Below, one piece after another: positions 1-10,179 of a stretch of DNA of 64,000 bases (position 1 is its first letter; every line of letters starts with the position of its first letter). The notes under the pieces were generated by a model. The model did no database searches, was not told the DNA's origin, and saw only the letters and a program-made list of their open reading frames with translations. The DNA is taken from positions 11,125-75,124 of the forward strand of contig JALNYO010000018.1 of assembly GCA_023229765.1 (NCBI GenBank), written 5' to 3'. The DNA is from Syntrophales bacterium. GTDB lineage: Bacteria > Desulfobacterota > Syntrophia > Syntrophales > UBA5619. Position numbers and translations under genes: made by a program.

Positions 1-1
1 T

Positions 2-958
2 GGCGAGGGCAATATCGATCTCGGCCATGTCGAGGTGCTGGTGCTCGACGAGGCGGATCGCATGTGCGACATGGGTTTTTTGCCCGATATCAAGCGCATA
101 ATCCGCTCTCTTCCGGCAAAGCGTCAGACGCTCTTTTTTTCCGCGACAATGCCCGATGACATCCGCTCCCTGGCGGATGGGATTTTGAGCAATCCGATCA
201 GCGTGCAGATCGGCATGATCGCCCCGGCCAAGACCGTCACCCATGCCCTCTATCCGGCGCCGGACGGTCGCAAAACGGATCTGCTTTTGGCGATGCTGCA
301 GCAGACGCCGACCGGGCGCGTTCTGATCTTTACCCGCACCAAACACCGTGCCCGCAACCTGGCCAGCAGCCTGGAAAAGAGCAATTACCGCGTTTCGGCC
401 CTCCAGGGAAATATGACGCAGAATCGCCGTCAGGATGCGATCAACGGGTTCAAGGGGGGCAAGTACGACATCCTCGTTGCCACCGACATCGCCGCGCGCG
501 GCATTGACGTTTCGGAGATCTCGCATGTAATCAACTTCGACATGCCCGATACGGTGGACGCCTACACCCACCGGATAGGCAGGACGGGACGGGCCCTGCA
601 GACCGGCGAGGCCTTCACCTTTTCCTCTCCCGCGGACGAGATTATTATCCGGCAGATCGAGCAGGTTCTGGGCGCCCGGATCGAACGCCGCCGCCTTCCC
701 GATTTTGACTACGGAAATCAGGTGCAGGAAAGCGCCTTTATTTCCACGCGCCCCCAGCAGCCCAGGCCGCAGGTAAGACGTTTGAATACGGGTGCGGCAC
801 GCCCTGCCCAGGGACAGGCCGCTCCCAGAACCAGGCCGGCTTATGTGGCCCAGAGGCGGGGCGGCGATCCAGCGGGCGCTCGGACTTCCCGCAGTCAAAC
901 CACCCCCCAGCGTCGCAAAGCGCTTCCCTCGTCTGCGGCGGTGCGCCGCGCCTGGTAA
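2..958 (+). CDS. rhlE: DEAD-box ATP-dependent RNA helicase, RhlE group (5' end outside window)
   Basis: The frame is open at the window edge, so the N-terminal part (Q motif, Walker A) is missing; 318 residues are visible. Motif II is DEAD (nt 47-58), motif III is the SAT of FFSATMP, and the helicase C domain carries VATDIAARGIDV (motif V) and HRIGRTGRA (motif VI). These define an ATP-dependent RNA helicase. The tail of about 75 residues is rich in Arg, Pro and Gln with no clear fold, as in RhlE-type proteins, which use basic tails to bind RNA. RhlE family proteins act in ribosome assembly or RNA turnover. DeaD and RhlB are less likely because their C-terminal domains are absent. The family is sure; the RhlE subgroup is inferred. 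Confidence 0.88.
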   Translation, partial: GEGNIDLGHVEVLVLDEADRMCDMGFLPDIKRIIRSLPAKRQTLFFSATMPDDIRSLADGILSNPISVQIGMIAPAKTVTHALYPAPDGRKTDLLLAMLQQTPTGRVLIFTRTKHRARNLASSLEKSNYRVSALQGNMTQNRRQDAINGFKGGKYDILVATDIAARGIDVSEISHVINFDMPDTVDAYTHRIGRTGRALQTGEAFTFSSPADEIIIRQIEQVLGARIERRRLPDFDYGNQVQESAFISTRPQQPRPQVRRLNTGAARPAQGQAAPRTRPAYVAQRRGGDPAGARTSRSQTTPQRRKALPSSAAVRRAW

Positions 959-1133
959 CGGCAACGCGAAAAAGCGTCAAAAGCGGTGAGTGCGCCTCTT
1001 TCCCGGAATAAAAGGGTGTAATTTATTGAAAATTGTGCGATAATTAACCCGCAAGGGCCACCCCATACATATATGAGGTAAGCCTGATCATTTAACCCCT
1101 AACCTTTTGGGGAAATGGGCGGATACAAATTAG

Positions 1134-1173
1134 ACCCCGTTTCTCGCAATGGCAGAAACGGGGTTTTTATTTT
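1134..1173 (+). terminator. Rho-independent terminator-like hairpin in front of ndvB
   Basis: A perfect 11-bp stem (ACCCCGTTTCT paired with AGAAACGGGGT) encloses a 9-nt loop and is followed by TTTTTATTTT. It lies 175 bp after the helicase stop and just before the Shine-Dalgarno chosen for ndvB. It could end the helicase transcript, end a short RNA, or act as an attenuator for ndvB. It overlaps the first 20 codons of the longest possible ndvB frame, which argues that those codons are not translated. Confidence 0.7.
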
Positions 1174-1186
1174 GGAGATATCGGGC

Positions 1187-4100
1187 GTGAACGTGAGCAA
1201 TTACAAGATAGGGGAGCTTTTGCTCCGTCTGAAGTCGCACCTGCGCAGGGACCTTGGGAAAAAACATGACGTGGATGAGCCGCCGCTGCGCGCAGAGTTG
1301 TTCAGCGCCGACCAGATGGAGCAGCACGGCAAGAAACTGGCGAGTTTGCACCAATTGAATCCTGTGCATACCCCGGAGCTGCTTTTGGCGCGGCTGGCGG
1401 AAAACGAGGACATTCTGCTGGGCGTCCGCAACCTGTTGACCGAAGCGGCTAAGGACAACCGCCGGATTACGCCTGCCGGAGAATGGCTGCTCGATAACTT
1501 CTACCTGATCGAAGAGCAGATTCGCATTGCCAGGCGGCATCTGCCAAAGGGTTATAGCCGGGAGCTGCCCCGTTTGCTGAATGGCCCCTCGGCCGACCTT
1601 CCGCGTGTTTATGACATTGCGCTTTCGACTATTTCCCACGGCGATGGGCGGGCCGATCCGGAGAGTCTCCGCCGGTTTGTTGCCGCCTATCAGGGCATAA
1701 CTGTCCTCAAGTTGGGCGAGTTGTGGGCCATCCCCATCATGCTGCGCCTGGCGCTGATCGAGAATCTTCGTCGCATTGCCGCCCGGATCGCGACGGACAG
1801 AATCGACCGTAATCTGGCCGATTACTGGGCGGATCGGATGACCGAGAGCGCCGCCAAGGATCCGAAGAACCTGATTCTGGTGATTGCAGACATGGCCAGA
1901 TCGAATCCGCCCTTAGTCAGTTCGTTTGTCGCAGAAATGACCCGCCGCCTGCAGGGTCAGGGCCCCGCTCTGGCGCTGCCCCTGACCTGGATCGAGCAGC
2001 GCCTCTCCGAGGACGGTCAGGCTATCAAACAACTCGTGGATGCGGAGACCCAGCAGCAGGCCGCCGACCAGATCTCCATGAGCAACAGCATCGGCAGCCT
2101 CCGTTTCCTTGGTGCGATGGACTGGCGGGAGTTCGTCGAGACGATGAGCGCAGTCAATCAGATTCTGCAGGAAGATCCCGCCGCTCTTTATGGCTTGATG
2201 GATTTTTCGACCCGGGACCGGTACCGCCATGTTATAGAGAAGATCGCGAAGTTCAGCCGATTATCCGAGGGAGAAATCGCGCGTCTGGCGATCGGGCTCG
2301 CCCGGAAGGGAGAGGCCGAAAAGGGCGTCGCTAACCGCACGGCGCATGTCGGCTTCTACCTGATCGATCAGGGAGCTGCCGAGCTGGACAGTCTGGCCGA
2401 GGTGCGCTGGCCGCCCTCCGAAGCGCTCCGGAAATGGAGCCGGCGACGTCCTTTCCTGCTCTATGGCGGCGCGATCCTCCTTTTGACACTGTCCTTTTTA
2501 TGGATATTGCTGAATAACGCATATAACGGAGGATTGCGGGAGTGGCCGCTGTTGCTCACGGGCGTGCTGCTGCTTTTGGGCGCCAGTCATCTGGCAATCG
2601 CCCTGGTGAACTGGCTGGCGACGCTGCTGGTTATGCCGCAGCCGTTGCCGCGCCTGGACTTCTCCGAGGGAATCCCGGCGCAATTTCGCACCCTGGCCGT
2701 GGTTCCGACGATGCTTGCCAGCGCCCGGAACATTGCGGAACTGATTGAGGCCATGGAGGTCCGTTTCCTTGCCAATCGGGACGATAACCTGCATTTCGCG
2801 CTGCTGACCGATTTTCGCGATGCCCCCGCTGAAACTTTGCCGGAGGATGAAGGTCTGCTGCGGCTGGTCCAAACGGGGATCGAAGGCCTCAATAAAAAGT
2901 ACAGGAACCTGAATGGCGACAGCTTCTTCCTTTTCCATCGTCCGCGCCGCTGGAATCCGCAGGACCGGATCTGGATGGGTTACGAACGCAAGCGGGGGAA
3001 ACTGGCGGATTTGAATGCCCTGCTGCGGGGCGACCCCGAGGATGGTTCCGGGGCCCGCTTTTCGCTTGTTGTCGGTGACACGGCCGCTTTGACAAATGTG
3101 AAATACGTGATCACCTTAGACACCGATACCCAGTTGCCGCGCGATGCCGCCCGTCAGTTTGCGGGGGCCATGGCGCATCCGCTCAACCGGGCCCGCTACG
3201 ACGATGCCCTGGGGCGCATCAGCGAGGGATATGGAATCCTCCAGCCCCGGGTGGCGGTAAGCCTGACCGGCCTGAACCGGTCGCGGTACGCGGCCATGTG
3301 CGGGAGCGATCCCGGCATTGATCCCTATACGCGGGTCGTATCCGATGTTTACCAGGACCTGTTCGGCGAGGGATCATTCATCGGCAAGGGCATCTATGAT
3401 GTGGATGCCTTCGAAGCGGCGCTCAAGGGGCGTTTTCCCGAGAACCGGATTCTCAGTCACGATCTTATCGAAGGGTGTTACGCCCGGGCGGGTCTCTTGA
3501 GCGATGTGCAGCTCTATGAGGAGCATCCCTCCCGCTACAGCGCGGATGTGAGCCGCCGTTATCGGTGGATCCGCGGGGACTGGCAGCTTTTCAGATGGCT
3601 GTTGCCAGGCGTTCCCGGCCCCACCGGGCAACCGCAAAAAAATCCGCTCTCCAATTTGTCCCGCTGGAAGATCCTCGATAATCTGCGGCGCTCTCTGGTG
3701 CCGGCGGCCCTGACCTGTTTATTGCTTTTGGCCTGGACTTCCCTGTCGCCGGCCTGGTACTGGACACTCGCGGTGCTGGGGATTATCCTGATTCCCGCGG
3801 TGCTGACTTCCCTCCTTGATGGGCTTCAGAAACCGGCGGAGGTCCTTTTCGGCCAGCATCTGAGCGTCGTCCTGCGTTCCGCCGGCCGGCGCTTCGCCCA
3901 GGCCGCCTTTACATTCGCCTGTCTGCCGTACGAGGCTTTTTTCAGCATGGAGGCAATCCTGCGCACGGCCTGGCGGATGCTGATCTCGCACCGGAAGTTT
4001 CTCGAATGGAATCCGTCGGGGGGGCCGGAGCGTAACCGCGGCGATCTGGTCGGCGCCTTTCGGACCATGTTTTTCGCCCCGGCGCTGGCCGCTGCCGCTT

Positions 4101-7100
4101 TTATCGCCCTTACTATGTTTCGTTCGAATTCCTTGGGCGTGGCCGCGCCCATCCTGCTTTTCTGGTTTTTATCCCCCGCGCTTGCCTGGTGGATAAGCAG
4201 GCCGCTGGTACGCCGCGAAGCGAGGCTGACGAAGGAGCAAACCCTCTTTCTCAGAGCGCTGTCGCGGAAAACATGGGCATTCTTCGAGACCTTCGTTGGG
4301 CCGGAAGATCATTGGCTGCCACCGGACAACTTTCAGGAGAAACCCTCCCCCGTGGTCGCTCACCGCACGTCGCCGACCAACATTGGCCTGGCGCTCCTTG
4401 CCAACCTGTCTGCCTATGACTTCGGCTACCTCTTGGCGGGACAACTCATCGAGCGCACGCAGAATGCCTTTCAAGCCATGGAAGCCCTGGAACGTTATCA
4501 GGGACATTTCTATAACTGGTACGACACCCGCTCCCTGAAACCGCTGACGCCCCTCTACATCTCTTCAGTGGACAGCGGCAACCTGGCGGGTCACTTGCTG
4601 ACGCTGCGGCCGGGGCTGCTGGCGCTTCCCGATCAAAAAATCACGGGGCCGCGACTATGGGAGGGGCTTGGCGACACACTGAAGGTCCTTGCGGACGAGG
4701 CAGCCGTCACCCCGGGAATGATTCCTCCGGTCCGACTCGCAAAGTTTACGCAGCTTCTGGAGGCCGCGCTCGCCTCCCCGCCGGCAACGCTCGTCGCAGT
4801 GATTCTTTGCCTGGAACAGCTTGCAGCTTCCGCCGCGGAATTGATCGCCGAAGGCGAAGGTCTCGACACCGATCCCGAGAGCTCCCTGCGGGTATGGACG
4901 CGGGCCCTTGCCGGACAATGCCAAGCGGCGCTCGCTGAGCTTTCCTTTTTGGTGCCGGGGGCGGCCGGGCCTGCCCCGCCCGCTGATTCCGGGGAGTGGG
5001 ATGGGATTCCGACGCTGCGCCAATTAGCCAAACTGGGGGGAGGCGCGGCAAGTCAGCGCGCCGCAGAACGGATAGAGACAATCGAACAACTGGCACGGCA
5101 ATGCGGCGGGCTCGCCCGGAGCGAATACGGATTCCTGTTCAATAAGGCCCGCAAGCTGCTGTCCATCGGGTACAACGTCACGGAACACAAGCAGGATCAG
5201 AGTTTTTATGACCTGCTGGCTTCTGAGGCACGGTTCAGCACCTTCGTGGCGATTGCCCAGGGGCTTCTGCCTCAGGAGAGCTGGTTCGCCCTGGGACGTC
5301 TGCTCACCACTGCCGGCGGGGAGCAGATCCTCCTTTCGTGGAGCGGCTCGATGTTCGAATACCTGATGCCGCTTCTGGTGATGCCGACTTACGAAAACAC
5401 CCTGCTCGATCAGACCATGAAGGCGGCGGTGGCCAGGCAGATCGAATATGGGCGGCAGCGCGGGACGCCCTGGGGCAGTTCCGAATCGGGTTACAACGCA
5501 ATCGATGTGCACCAGAACTACCAGTACCGGGCCTTTGGCGTGCCGGGCCTCGGCCTCAAACGCGGGCTTGCCGAAGATCTGGTCATTGCGCCCTATGCCT
5601 CGGCGATGGCGTTGATGGTTGCCCCGGAAGAGGCGTGCCGGAATCTCGAACGCCTTGCGGCGGATGGGTTTGGCGGGCGCTACGGCTTCTATGAGGCGAT
5701 CGACTACACGCCTTCGCGTCTGCCGCGCGGGCAAGGAAGCGCCGTGGTCCGCTCCTTCATGACCCATCACCAGGGCATGAGCCTCCTGTCTCTGGCATTT
5801 TTGCTCCTCGACCGGCCAATGCAGAAACGATTTGAGTCGGAACCCCGGTTTCAGGCGACCCTGCTGCTGCTCCAGGAACGAATTCCCCAGTCAACAGCGT
5901 TTTATGCGCACATTGCCGATTCCTCCGACAACCATCGGGACTTAAGCCCTCAGGCGACGCCGATTCGTGTTTTCAGCAGTCCCGATTCACCGATTCCGGA
6001 GGTGCAGTTGCTGTCGAACGGCCGCTACCATGTGATGGTGACGAGTGCGGGCGGCGGCTACAGCCGCTGGAAGGATCTCGCCGTCACGCGCTGGCGCGAA
6101 GACAGCACCTGCGACTCCTGGGGGAGCTTCTATTACATCCGTGATGTCCAGAGCGGTGAGTTCTGGGCCGCTTCCTCTCAGCCGACTCCCCAACGAGCGG
6201 ATCGTTACGAGGCGATCTTTTCAGAGGGGCGGGCGGAGTTCCGTCGCCTCGACCACGGCATCGATACCCATACGGAGATCGCCGTTTCCCCCGAAGACGA
6301 TATCGAGCTGCGCCGCATCACCATCACCAACGCGTCGGGAAGGAAAAGAACCATTGACGTCACGAGTTACGCGGAGGTCGTGCTCGCCTCGCCGGCTGCC
6401 GATGCATTACATCCGGCGTTCAGCAATCTCTTTGTGCAGACAGAGATTCTCCACCGGGAGCGGGCGATTTTCTGCACCCGGCGCCCCCGTTCCCAGGGGG
6501 AGCCAACCCCTTGTCTGTTTCATCTGATGGCCGTTCAGTGTGCGGATCTCGGGGAAATATCCTATGAAACCGATCGCCTGCAGTTTATCGGCCGCGGCAA
6601 TACCGTTGCCAACCCCCGGGCGATGACGGATTTATCGGACCTGACGGGCAGTGAGGGTTCCGTACTGGATCCGATCGTCTCGATCCGTTGTCTAATCACG
6701 CTGGAGCCGGACGAAAAGGCCACTCTCAGCATTGTCACCGGGGTGGGGGAGACGCGCGCCGCCGCTCTGGGCCTGGTGGAAAAATACCAGGATCGGCGTC
6801 TGGCGGACCGGGTCTTCGATCTGGCGTGGACGCACAGTCATGTGCTTCTGCAGCAGATCAACGCCACCGAGGCCGACGCCCAGCTTTACGGGCGTCTCGC
6901 CGGTTCGGTGATCTATGCCAATGCCTCGATGCGGGCCGATGCGGGCATTATCCTGAAGAACCGCCGCGGTCAATCGGGGCTGTGGGGATACTCCATCTCC
7001 GGCGATCTGCCGATCGTCCTGCTTTCGATCGAAGATCCGGCGAATATCGAGCTGGTACGCCAGCTTGTGCAGGCCCACGCGTACTGGTCGCTCAAGGGAC

Positions 7101-9832
7101 TGGCGGTGGATCTGGTGATCTGGAACGAAGATCATGCGGGTTACCGGCAACTGCTCCACGACCAGATCATGGGGCTGATTGCCGCCGGCGTCGAAACCAA
7201 CGTGACGGAAAAACGCGGCAGTATCTTCGTGAGACCCGCAGACCAGATCGCGAACGAGGACCGTATCCTGATCCAGACAGTCGCCCGCGCCATCATCAGC
7301 GACTCCCGAGGATCTCTTGCCGACCAGCTCAGCCGACAAAAGACTGTCGAGATGGCCGTGCCGCGCCTGACGCTGTCCCGGACTCACCGCGCCGCCGGCC
7401 CGGTTCTGGCCGCGCTTCCCCGCCCCGACCTGATTTTTTTCAATGGACTCGGCGGATTCACCCCCGATGGGCGGGAGTACGTCATTTCTACCGCGCCGGG
7501 CCAGACGACCCCGGCGCCGTGGGTGAATGTCCTGGCGAATCCAAATTTCGGCACGGTTCTGTCCGAAAGCGGCTCCGCCTACACCTGGGCCGAAAATGCC
7601 CACGAGTTTCGTCTGACCCCTTGGCACAACGACCCCGTAAGCGACACGAGCGGGGAGGCCTTTTACATCCGCGATGAAGAGCGCGGCGACTTCTGGTCCC
7701 CAATGTCGCTGCCTGCCCGCGGGATGACGCCGTACGTCGCCCGGCACGGATTCGGCTACAGCGTCTTCGAACACACGGAGCGCAGCATCCGCTCCGAGGT
7801 GTGGGTTTATGTGGCCCCGGACGCGCCCGTCAAGTTCACAGTGCTGAAGATCAAAAACGAGTCGGGCCGTTTTCGGCAGCTCTCCGTCACGGGCTATGCA
7901 GAGTGGGTGCTGGGGGATTTGCGACCGAAATCGGCCATGCACGTGGCGACTGAAATTGACCCCGCAAGCGGGGGGCTCTTCGCGCGGAACCCATACAATA
8001 CTGAATTTCCCGGCCGGACCGCTTTTTTCAACACGGACGGCGCGAAGCGGACAGTGAGCGGCGACCGGACGGAGTTTTTGGGACGTAACGGCACGCATGC
8101 AAGTCCGGCGGCGATGAGCCGGTCGCGGCTTTCCGGCCGCGTCGGGGCCTCTTTGGATCCCTGCGCCGCGATTCAGGTTTATGTTGGGCTTGCCGATGGC
8201 GAGGAGCGGGAGATCGTCTTCACGCTCGGTGCGGAGAAGGATTTCGCCGCCGCTCGGCGCCTGGCGAATCGTTTTCGGGGAGCGGCGGCGGCGCGGGAGG
8301 CGCTGGAAGCGGTGTGGCAGTACTGGAAACATACGCTCGGCGCCGTCCAGGTGGAAACGCCCGATGCTTCCCTCAACGTGCTGGCCAACGGCTGGCTTTT
8401 GTATCAGACCCTGGCGTGTCGCCTCTGGGCGCGCAGCGGTTATTACCAGTCCGGAGGGGCCTTCGGTTTCCGCGACCAGTTGCAGGATGTGATGGCCCTC
8501 ATCCACACCGAACCGCGGCTTACCCGCGAGCATCTGCTCCTCTGCGCGTCCCGTCAGTTTTCCGAAGGGGACGTCCAGCACTGGTGGCACCCCCCCTCAG
8601 GCCGGGGCGTGCGGACCCACTGCTCGGATGATTACCTCTGGCTGCCACTGGCGACGTGCCGCTACGTCACGGCTACCGGAGACACCGGCGTCCTCGACGC
8701 GTCCATTCCTTTCGTCCTGGGGCGTCCGGTCAATGCGGAGGAAGATTCGTATTACGATCTGCCCTCCCGTTCCGGGGAAACGGCCGGGCTCTATGAACAC
8801 TGTGTGCGGGCGATTCAGAAGGGGCTCCGGTTCGGCGAACATGGATTGCCGCTCATCGGCTCCGGAGACTGGGACGACGGCATGAACCTGGTGGGCGCCG
8901 AGGGAAAAGGCGAAAGCGTCTGGCTGGGGTTCTTTCTCTATGATGTTCTGACGTGGTTCGCCGGGTTGGCGCGCACACGCGGCGACATCTCCTTTGCCGA
9001 CCGCTGTGAACTGGAAGCGGTGCAGTTGCGTCAGAATATAGAGAAAAATGGCTGGGATGGCAAGTGGTATCGCCGCGCCTACTTTGACGACGGCACGCCG
9101 CTGGGTTCTGCCGAAAACGCCGAATGCCAAATCTCTTCCATTTCACAGAGCTGGTCGGTTCTGTCCGGGGCAGGGGATCCCGGCCGCTCCCGACTGGCCA
9201 TGGAAGCGGTGGAGCGGCGGCTCGTGCGCCGGGAATACGGTCTGATCCAGCTCATCGATCCGCCCTTCGACAAGTCAATGCTGAATCCCGGCTACGTAAA
9301 AGGGTATGTGCCCGGTGTCAGGGAAAACGGCGGGCAGTACACGCATGCGGCGATCTGGGCGGCTATGGCTTTTGCCGCCCTGGGCGACGCCCCGCACGCC
9401 TGGGAACTGCTGACGATGATCAATCCTGTGAACCATGCCAAATCTCCCGAGGCTATTGCAACCTACAAAGTCGAGCCGTACGTCGTTGCGGCTGACGTTT
9501 ATTCCGTGCAGCCGCACACCGGCAGGGGCGGCTGGACATGGTACACGGGTTCGGCTGGCTGGCTCTACCGGCTCGTTATGGAGTCGCTCCTCGGCTTGAC
9601 CATCGAGGGGGACAGACTGAGTTTCGCACCGCTTCTTCCTGTGGATTGGGAGGGCTTCACGGTGCATTACCGTTATCGGGAAACCGTTTACCACATCGCC
9701 GTCCTGTCCACGCCGGCCGTCGCTGGTCGGGCGGGGGTGACGGTTGACGGCGACTTGCGGACCGGGCAGTCAATTACCCTCGTGGATGACCGCCGGGAAC
9801 ACTCGGTCGAGGTCCGAATATTTGAAAAATAG
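1187..9832 (+). CDS. ndvB: Cyclic beta-1,2-glucan synthase (NdvB/Cgs type), 2881 aa
   Basis: This inner-membrane protein has the size and order of the NdvB/Cgs family, which polymerises glucose from UDP-glucose and cyclises the chain for the periplasm. A soluble N-terminus leads to membrane segments near residues 420-490. A GT-A/GT84-like domain follows, with TLDTDTQ near residue 645 and RRYRWIRGDWQ near 790, then further membrane segments (about 840-1000). A glucoamylase-like domain covers about 1270-1540 (HHQGMSLLS), followed by two beta-sandwich/GH94 repeats. The C-terminal GH94 phosphorylase-like domain has GSGDWDDGMN near 2560. The GTG at 1187 has GGAG 9 nt upstream. An ATG at 1115 is in frame, but using it would translate through the terminator hairpin. 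It stands alone, with no ABC exporter beside it. Confidence 0.9.
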   Translation: MNVSNYKIGELLLRLKSHLRRDLGKKHDVDEPPLRAELFSADQMEQHGKKLASLHQLNPVHTPELLLARLAENEDILLGVRNLLTEAAKDNRRITPAGEWLLDNFYLIEEQIRIARRHLPKGYSRELPRLLNGPSADLPRVYDIALSTISHGDGRADPESLRRFVAAYQGITVLKLGELWAIPIMLRLALIENLRRIAARIATDRIDRNLADYWADRMTESAAKDPKNLILVIADMARSNPPLVSSFVAEMTRRLQGQGPALALPLTWIEQRLSEDGQAIKQLVDAETQQQAADQISMSNSIGSLRFLGAMDWREFVETMSAVNQILQEDPAALYGLMDFSTRDRYRHVIEKIAKFSRLSEGEIARLAIGLARKGEAEKGVANRTAHVGFYLIDQGAAELDSLAEVRWPPSEALRKWSRRRPFLLYGGAILLLTLSFLWILLNNAYNGGLREWPLLLTGVLLLLGASHLAIALVNWLATLLVMPQPLPRLDFSEGIPAQFRTLAVVPTMLASARNIAELIEAMEVRFLANRDDNLHFALLTDFRDAPAETLPEDEGLLRLVQTGIEGLNKKYRNLNGDSFFLFHRPRRWNPQDRIWMGYERKRGKLADLNALLRGDPEDGSGARFSLVVGDTAALTNVKYVITLDTDTQLPRDAARQFAGAMAHPLNRARYDDALGRISEGYGILQPRVAVSLTGLNRSRYAAMCGSDPGIDPYTRVVSDVYQDLFGEGSFIGKGIYDVDAFEAALKGRFPENRILSHDLIEGCYARAGLLSDVQLYEEHPSRYSADVSRRYRWIRGDWQLFRWLLPGVPGPTGQPQKNPLSNLSRWKILDNLRRSLVPAALTCLLLLAWTSLSPAWYWTLAVLGIILIPAVLTSLLDGLQKPAEVLFGQHLSVVLRSAGRRFAQAAFTFACLPYEAFFSMEAILRTAWRMLISHRKFLEWNPSGGPERNRGDLVGAFRTMFFAPALAAAAFIALTMFRSNSLGVAAPILLFWFLSPALAWWISRPLVRREARLTKEQTLFLRALSRKTWAFFETFVGPEDHWLPPDNFQEKPSPVVAHRTSPTNIGLALLANLSAYDFGYLLAGQLIERTQNAFQAMEALERYQGHFYNWYDTRSLKPLTPLYISSVDSGNLAGHLLTLRPGLLALPDQKITGPRLWEGLGDTLKVLADEAAVTPGMIPPVRLAKFTQLLEAALASPPATLVAVILCLEQLAASAAELIAEGEGLDTDPESSLRVWTRALAGQCQAALAELSFLVPGAAGPAPPADSGEWDGIPTLRQLAKLGGGAASQRAAERIETIEQLARQCGGLARSEYGFLFNKARKLLSIGYNVTEHKQDQSFYDLLASEARFSTFVAIAQGLLPQESWFALGRLLTTAGGEQILLSWSGSMFEYLMPLLVMPTYENTLLDQTMKAAVARQIEYGRQRGTPWGSSESGYNAIDVHQNYQYRAFGVPGLGLKRGLAEDLVIAPYASAMALMVAPEEACRNLERLAADGFGGRYGFYEAIDYTPSRLPRGQGSAVVRSFMTHHQGMSLLSLAFLLLDRPMQKRFESEPRFQATLLLLQERIPQSTAFYAHIADSSDNHRDLSPQATPIRVFSSPDSPIPEVQLLSNGRYHVMVTSAGGGYSRWKDLAVTRWREDSTCDSWGSFYYIRDVQSGEFWAASSQPTPQRADRYEAIFSEGRAEFRRLDHGIDTHTEIAVSPEDDIELRRITITNASGRKRTIDVTSYAEVVLASPAADALHPAFSNLFVQTEILHRERAIFCTRRPRSQGEPTPCLFHLMAVQCADLGEISYETDRLQFIGRGNTVANPRAMTDLSDLTGSEGSVLDPIVSIRCLITLEPDEKATLSIVTGVGETRAAALGLVEKYQDRRLADRVFDLAWTHSHVLLQQINATEADAQLYGRLAGSVIYANASMRADAGIILKNRRGQSGLWGYSISGDLPIVLLSIEDPANIELVRQLVQAHAYWSLKGLAVDLVIWNEDHAGYRQLLHDQIMGLIAAGVETNVTEKRGSIFVRPADQIANEDRILIQTVARAIISDSRGSLADQLSRQKTVEMAVPRLTLSRTHRAAGPVLAALPRPDLIFFNGLGGFTPDGREYVISTAPGQTTPAPWVNVLANPNFGTVLSESGSAYTWAENAHEFRLTPWHNDPVSDTSGEAFYIRDEERGDFWSPMSLPARGMTPYVARHGFGYSVFEHTERSIRSEVWVYVAPDAPVKFTVLKIKNESGRFRQLSVTGYAEWVLGDLRPKSAMHVATEIDPASGGLFARNPYNTEFPGRTAFFNTDGAKRTVSGDRTEFLGRNGTHASPAAMSRSRLSGRVGASLDPCAAIQVYVGLADGEEREIVFTLGAEKDFAAARRLANRFRGAAAAREALEAVWQYWKHTLGAVQVETPDASLNVLANGWLLYQTLACRLWARSGYYQSGGAFGFRDQLQDVMALIHTEPRLTREHLLLCASRQFSEGDVQHWWHPPSGRGVRTHCSDDYLWLPLATCRYVTATGDTGVLDASIPFVLGRPVNAEEDSYYDLPSRSGETAGLYEHCVRAIQKGLRFGEHGLPLIGSGDWDDGMNLVGAEGKGESVWLGFFLYDVLTWFAGLARTRGDISFADRCELEAVQLRQNIEKNGWDGKWYRRAYFDDGTPLGSAENAECQISSISQSWSVLSGAGDPGRSRLAMEAVERRLVRREYGLIQLIDPPFDKSMLNPGYVKGYVPGVRENGGQYTHAAIWAAMAFAALGDAPHAWELLTMINPVNHAKSPEAIATYKVEPYVVAADVYSVQPHTGRGGWTWYTGSAGWLYRLVMESLLGLTIEGDRLSFAPLLPVDWEGFTVHYRYRETVYHIAVLSTPAVAGRAGVTVDGDLRTGQSITLVDDRREHSVEVRIFEK

Positions 9833-9856
9833 AGCGTGACGGAGAGTGCCCATTTA

Positions 9857-10018
9857 TATGAAAATCCCCCCTTACCCCCCTTTAGCAAAGGGGGGAACAA
9901 TGAAGTCCCTCTTTGCCAAAGAGGGGAACAATGAAGTCCCCCTTTAGCAAAGGGAGATAGAGGGGGATTTGAGGGGGATTTTCATGCTTCGTTGTGCCCG
10001 ACACGGGCATGGGGGTTC
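9857..10018. repeat. Palindromic dispersed repeat, family B, copy 1 (expanded)
   Basis: The copy opens with ATGAAAATCCCCCC and closes with GGGGGATTTTCATGC, followed by CTTCGTTGTGCCCG and GGGCATGGGGGTT. The core CCTTTAGCAAAGG or CTTTGCCAAAG module is present three times, so this copy is longer than the other three (12999, 36398, 45791). It can fold into strong GC hairpins and lies between ndvB and the next + strand gene. The remaining bases up to 10179 hold no gene. A TTGAAA and a TATAGT at 10041-10067 are only 15 bp apart, so they are a weak promoter candidate. Confidence 0.85.
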
Positions 10019-10179
10019 TTTACAAAAGGAAAGCATGCGCTTGAAAAATATTTTCTCTTGTTATAGTCAATCACCTGCTTGTTTACTATGTGGGAATTTA
10101 CCATTTCGGAAAGATTCTCTAAACGCGGTTTCGGGGGGTTATCCGAATGACTGCAAACCGGGAAAGGGGCGGTAATGCT

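Noticed and set aside
6692..8590. A 632-codon open frame on the - strand inside ndvB
   Set aside because: It mirrors the GC-rich codon pattern of ndvB, has no family motifs, and the + strand protein is clearly conserved through this stretch.
10041..10067. TTGAAA and TATAGT before the EF-hand gene as a promoter
   Set aside because: The spacing is 15 bp, shorter than a normal sigma-70 promoter.
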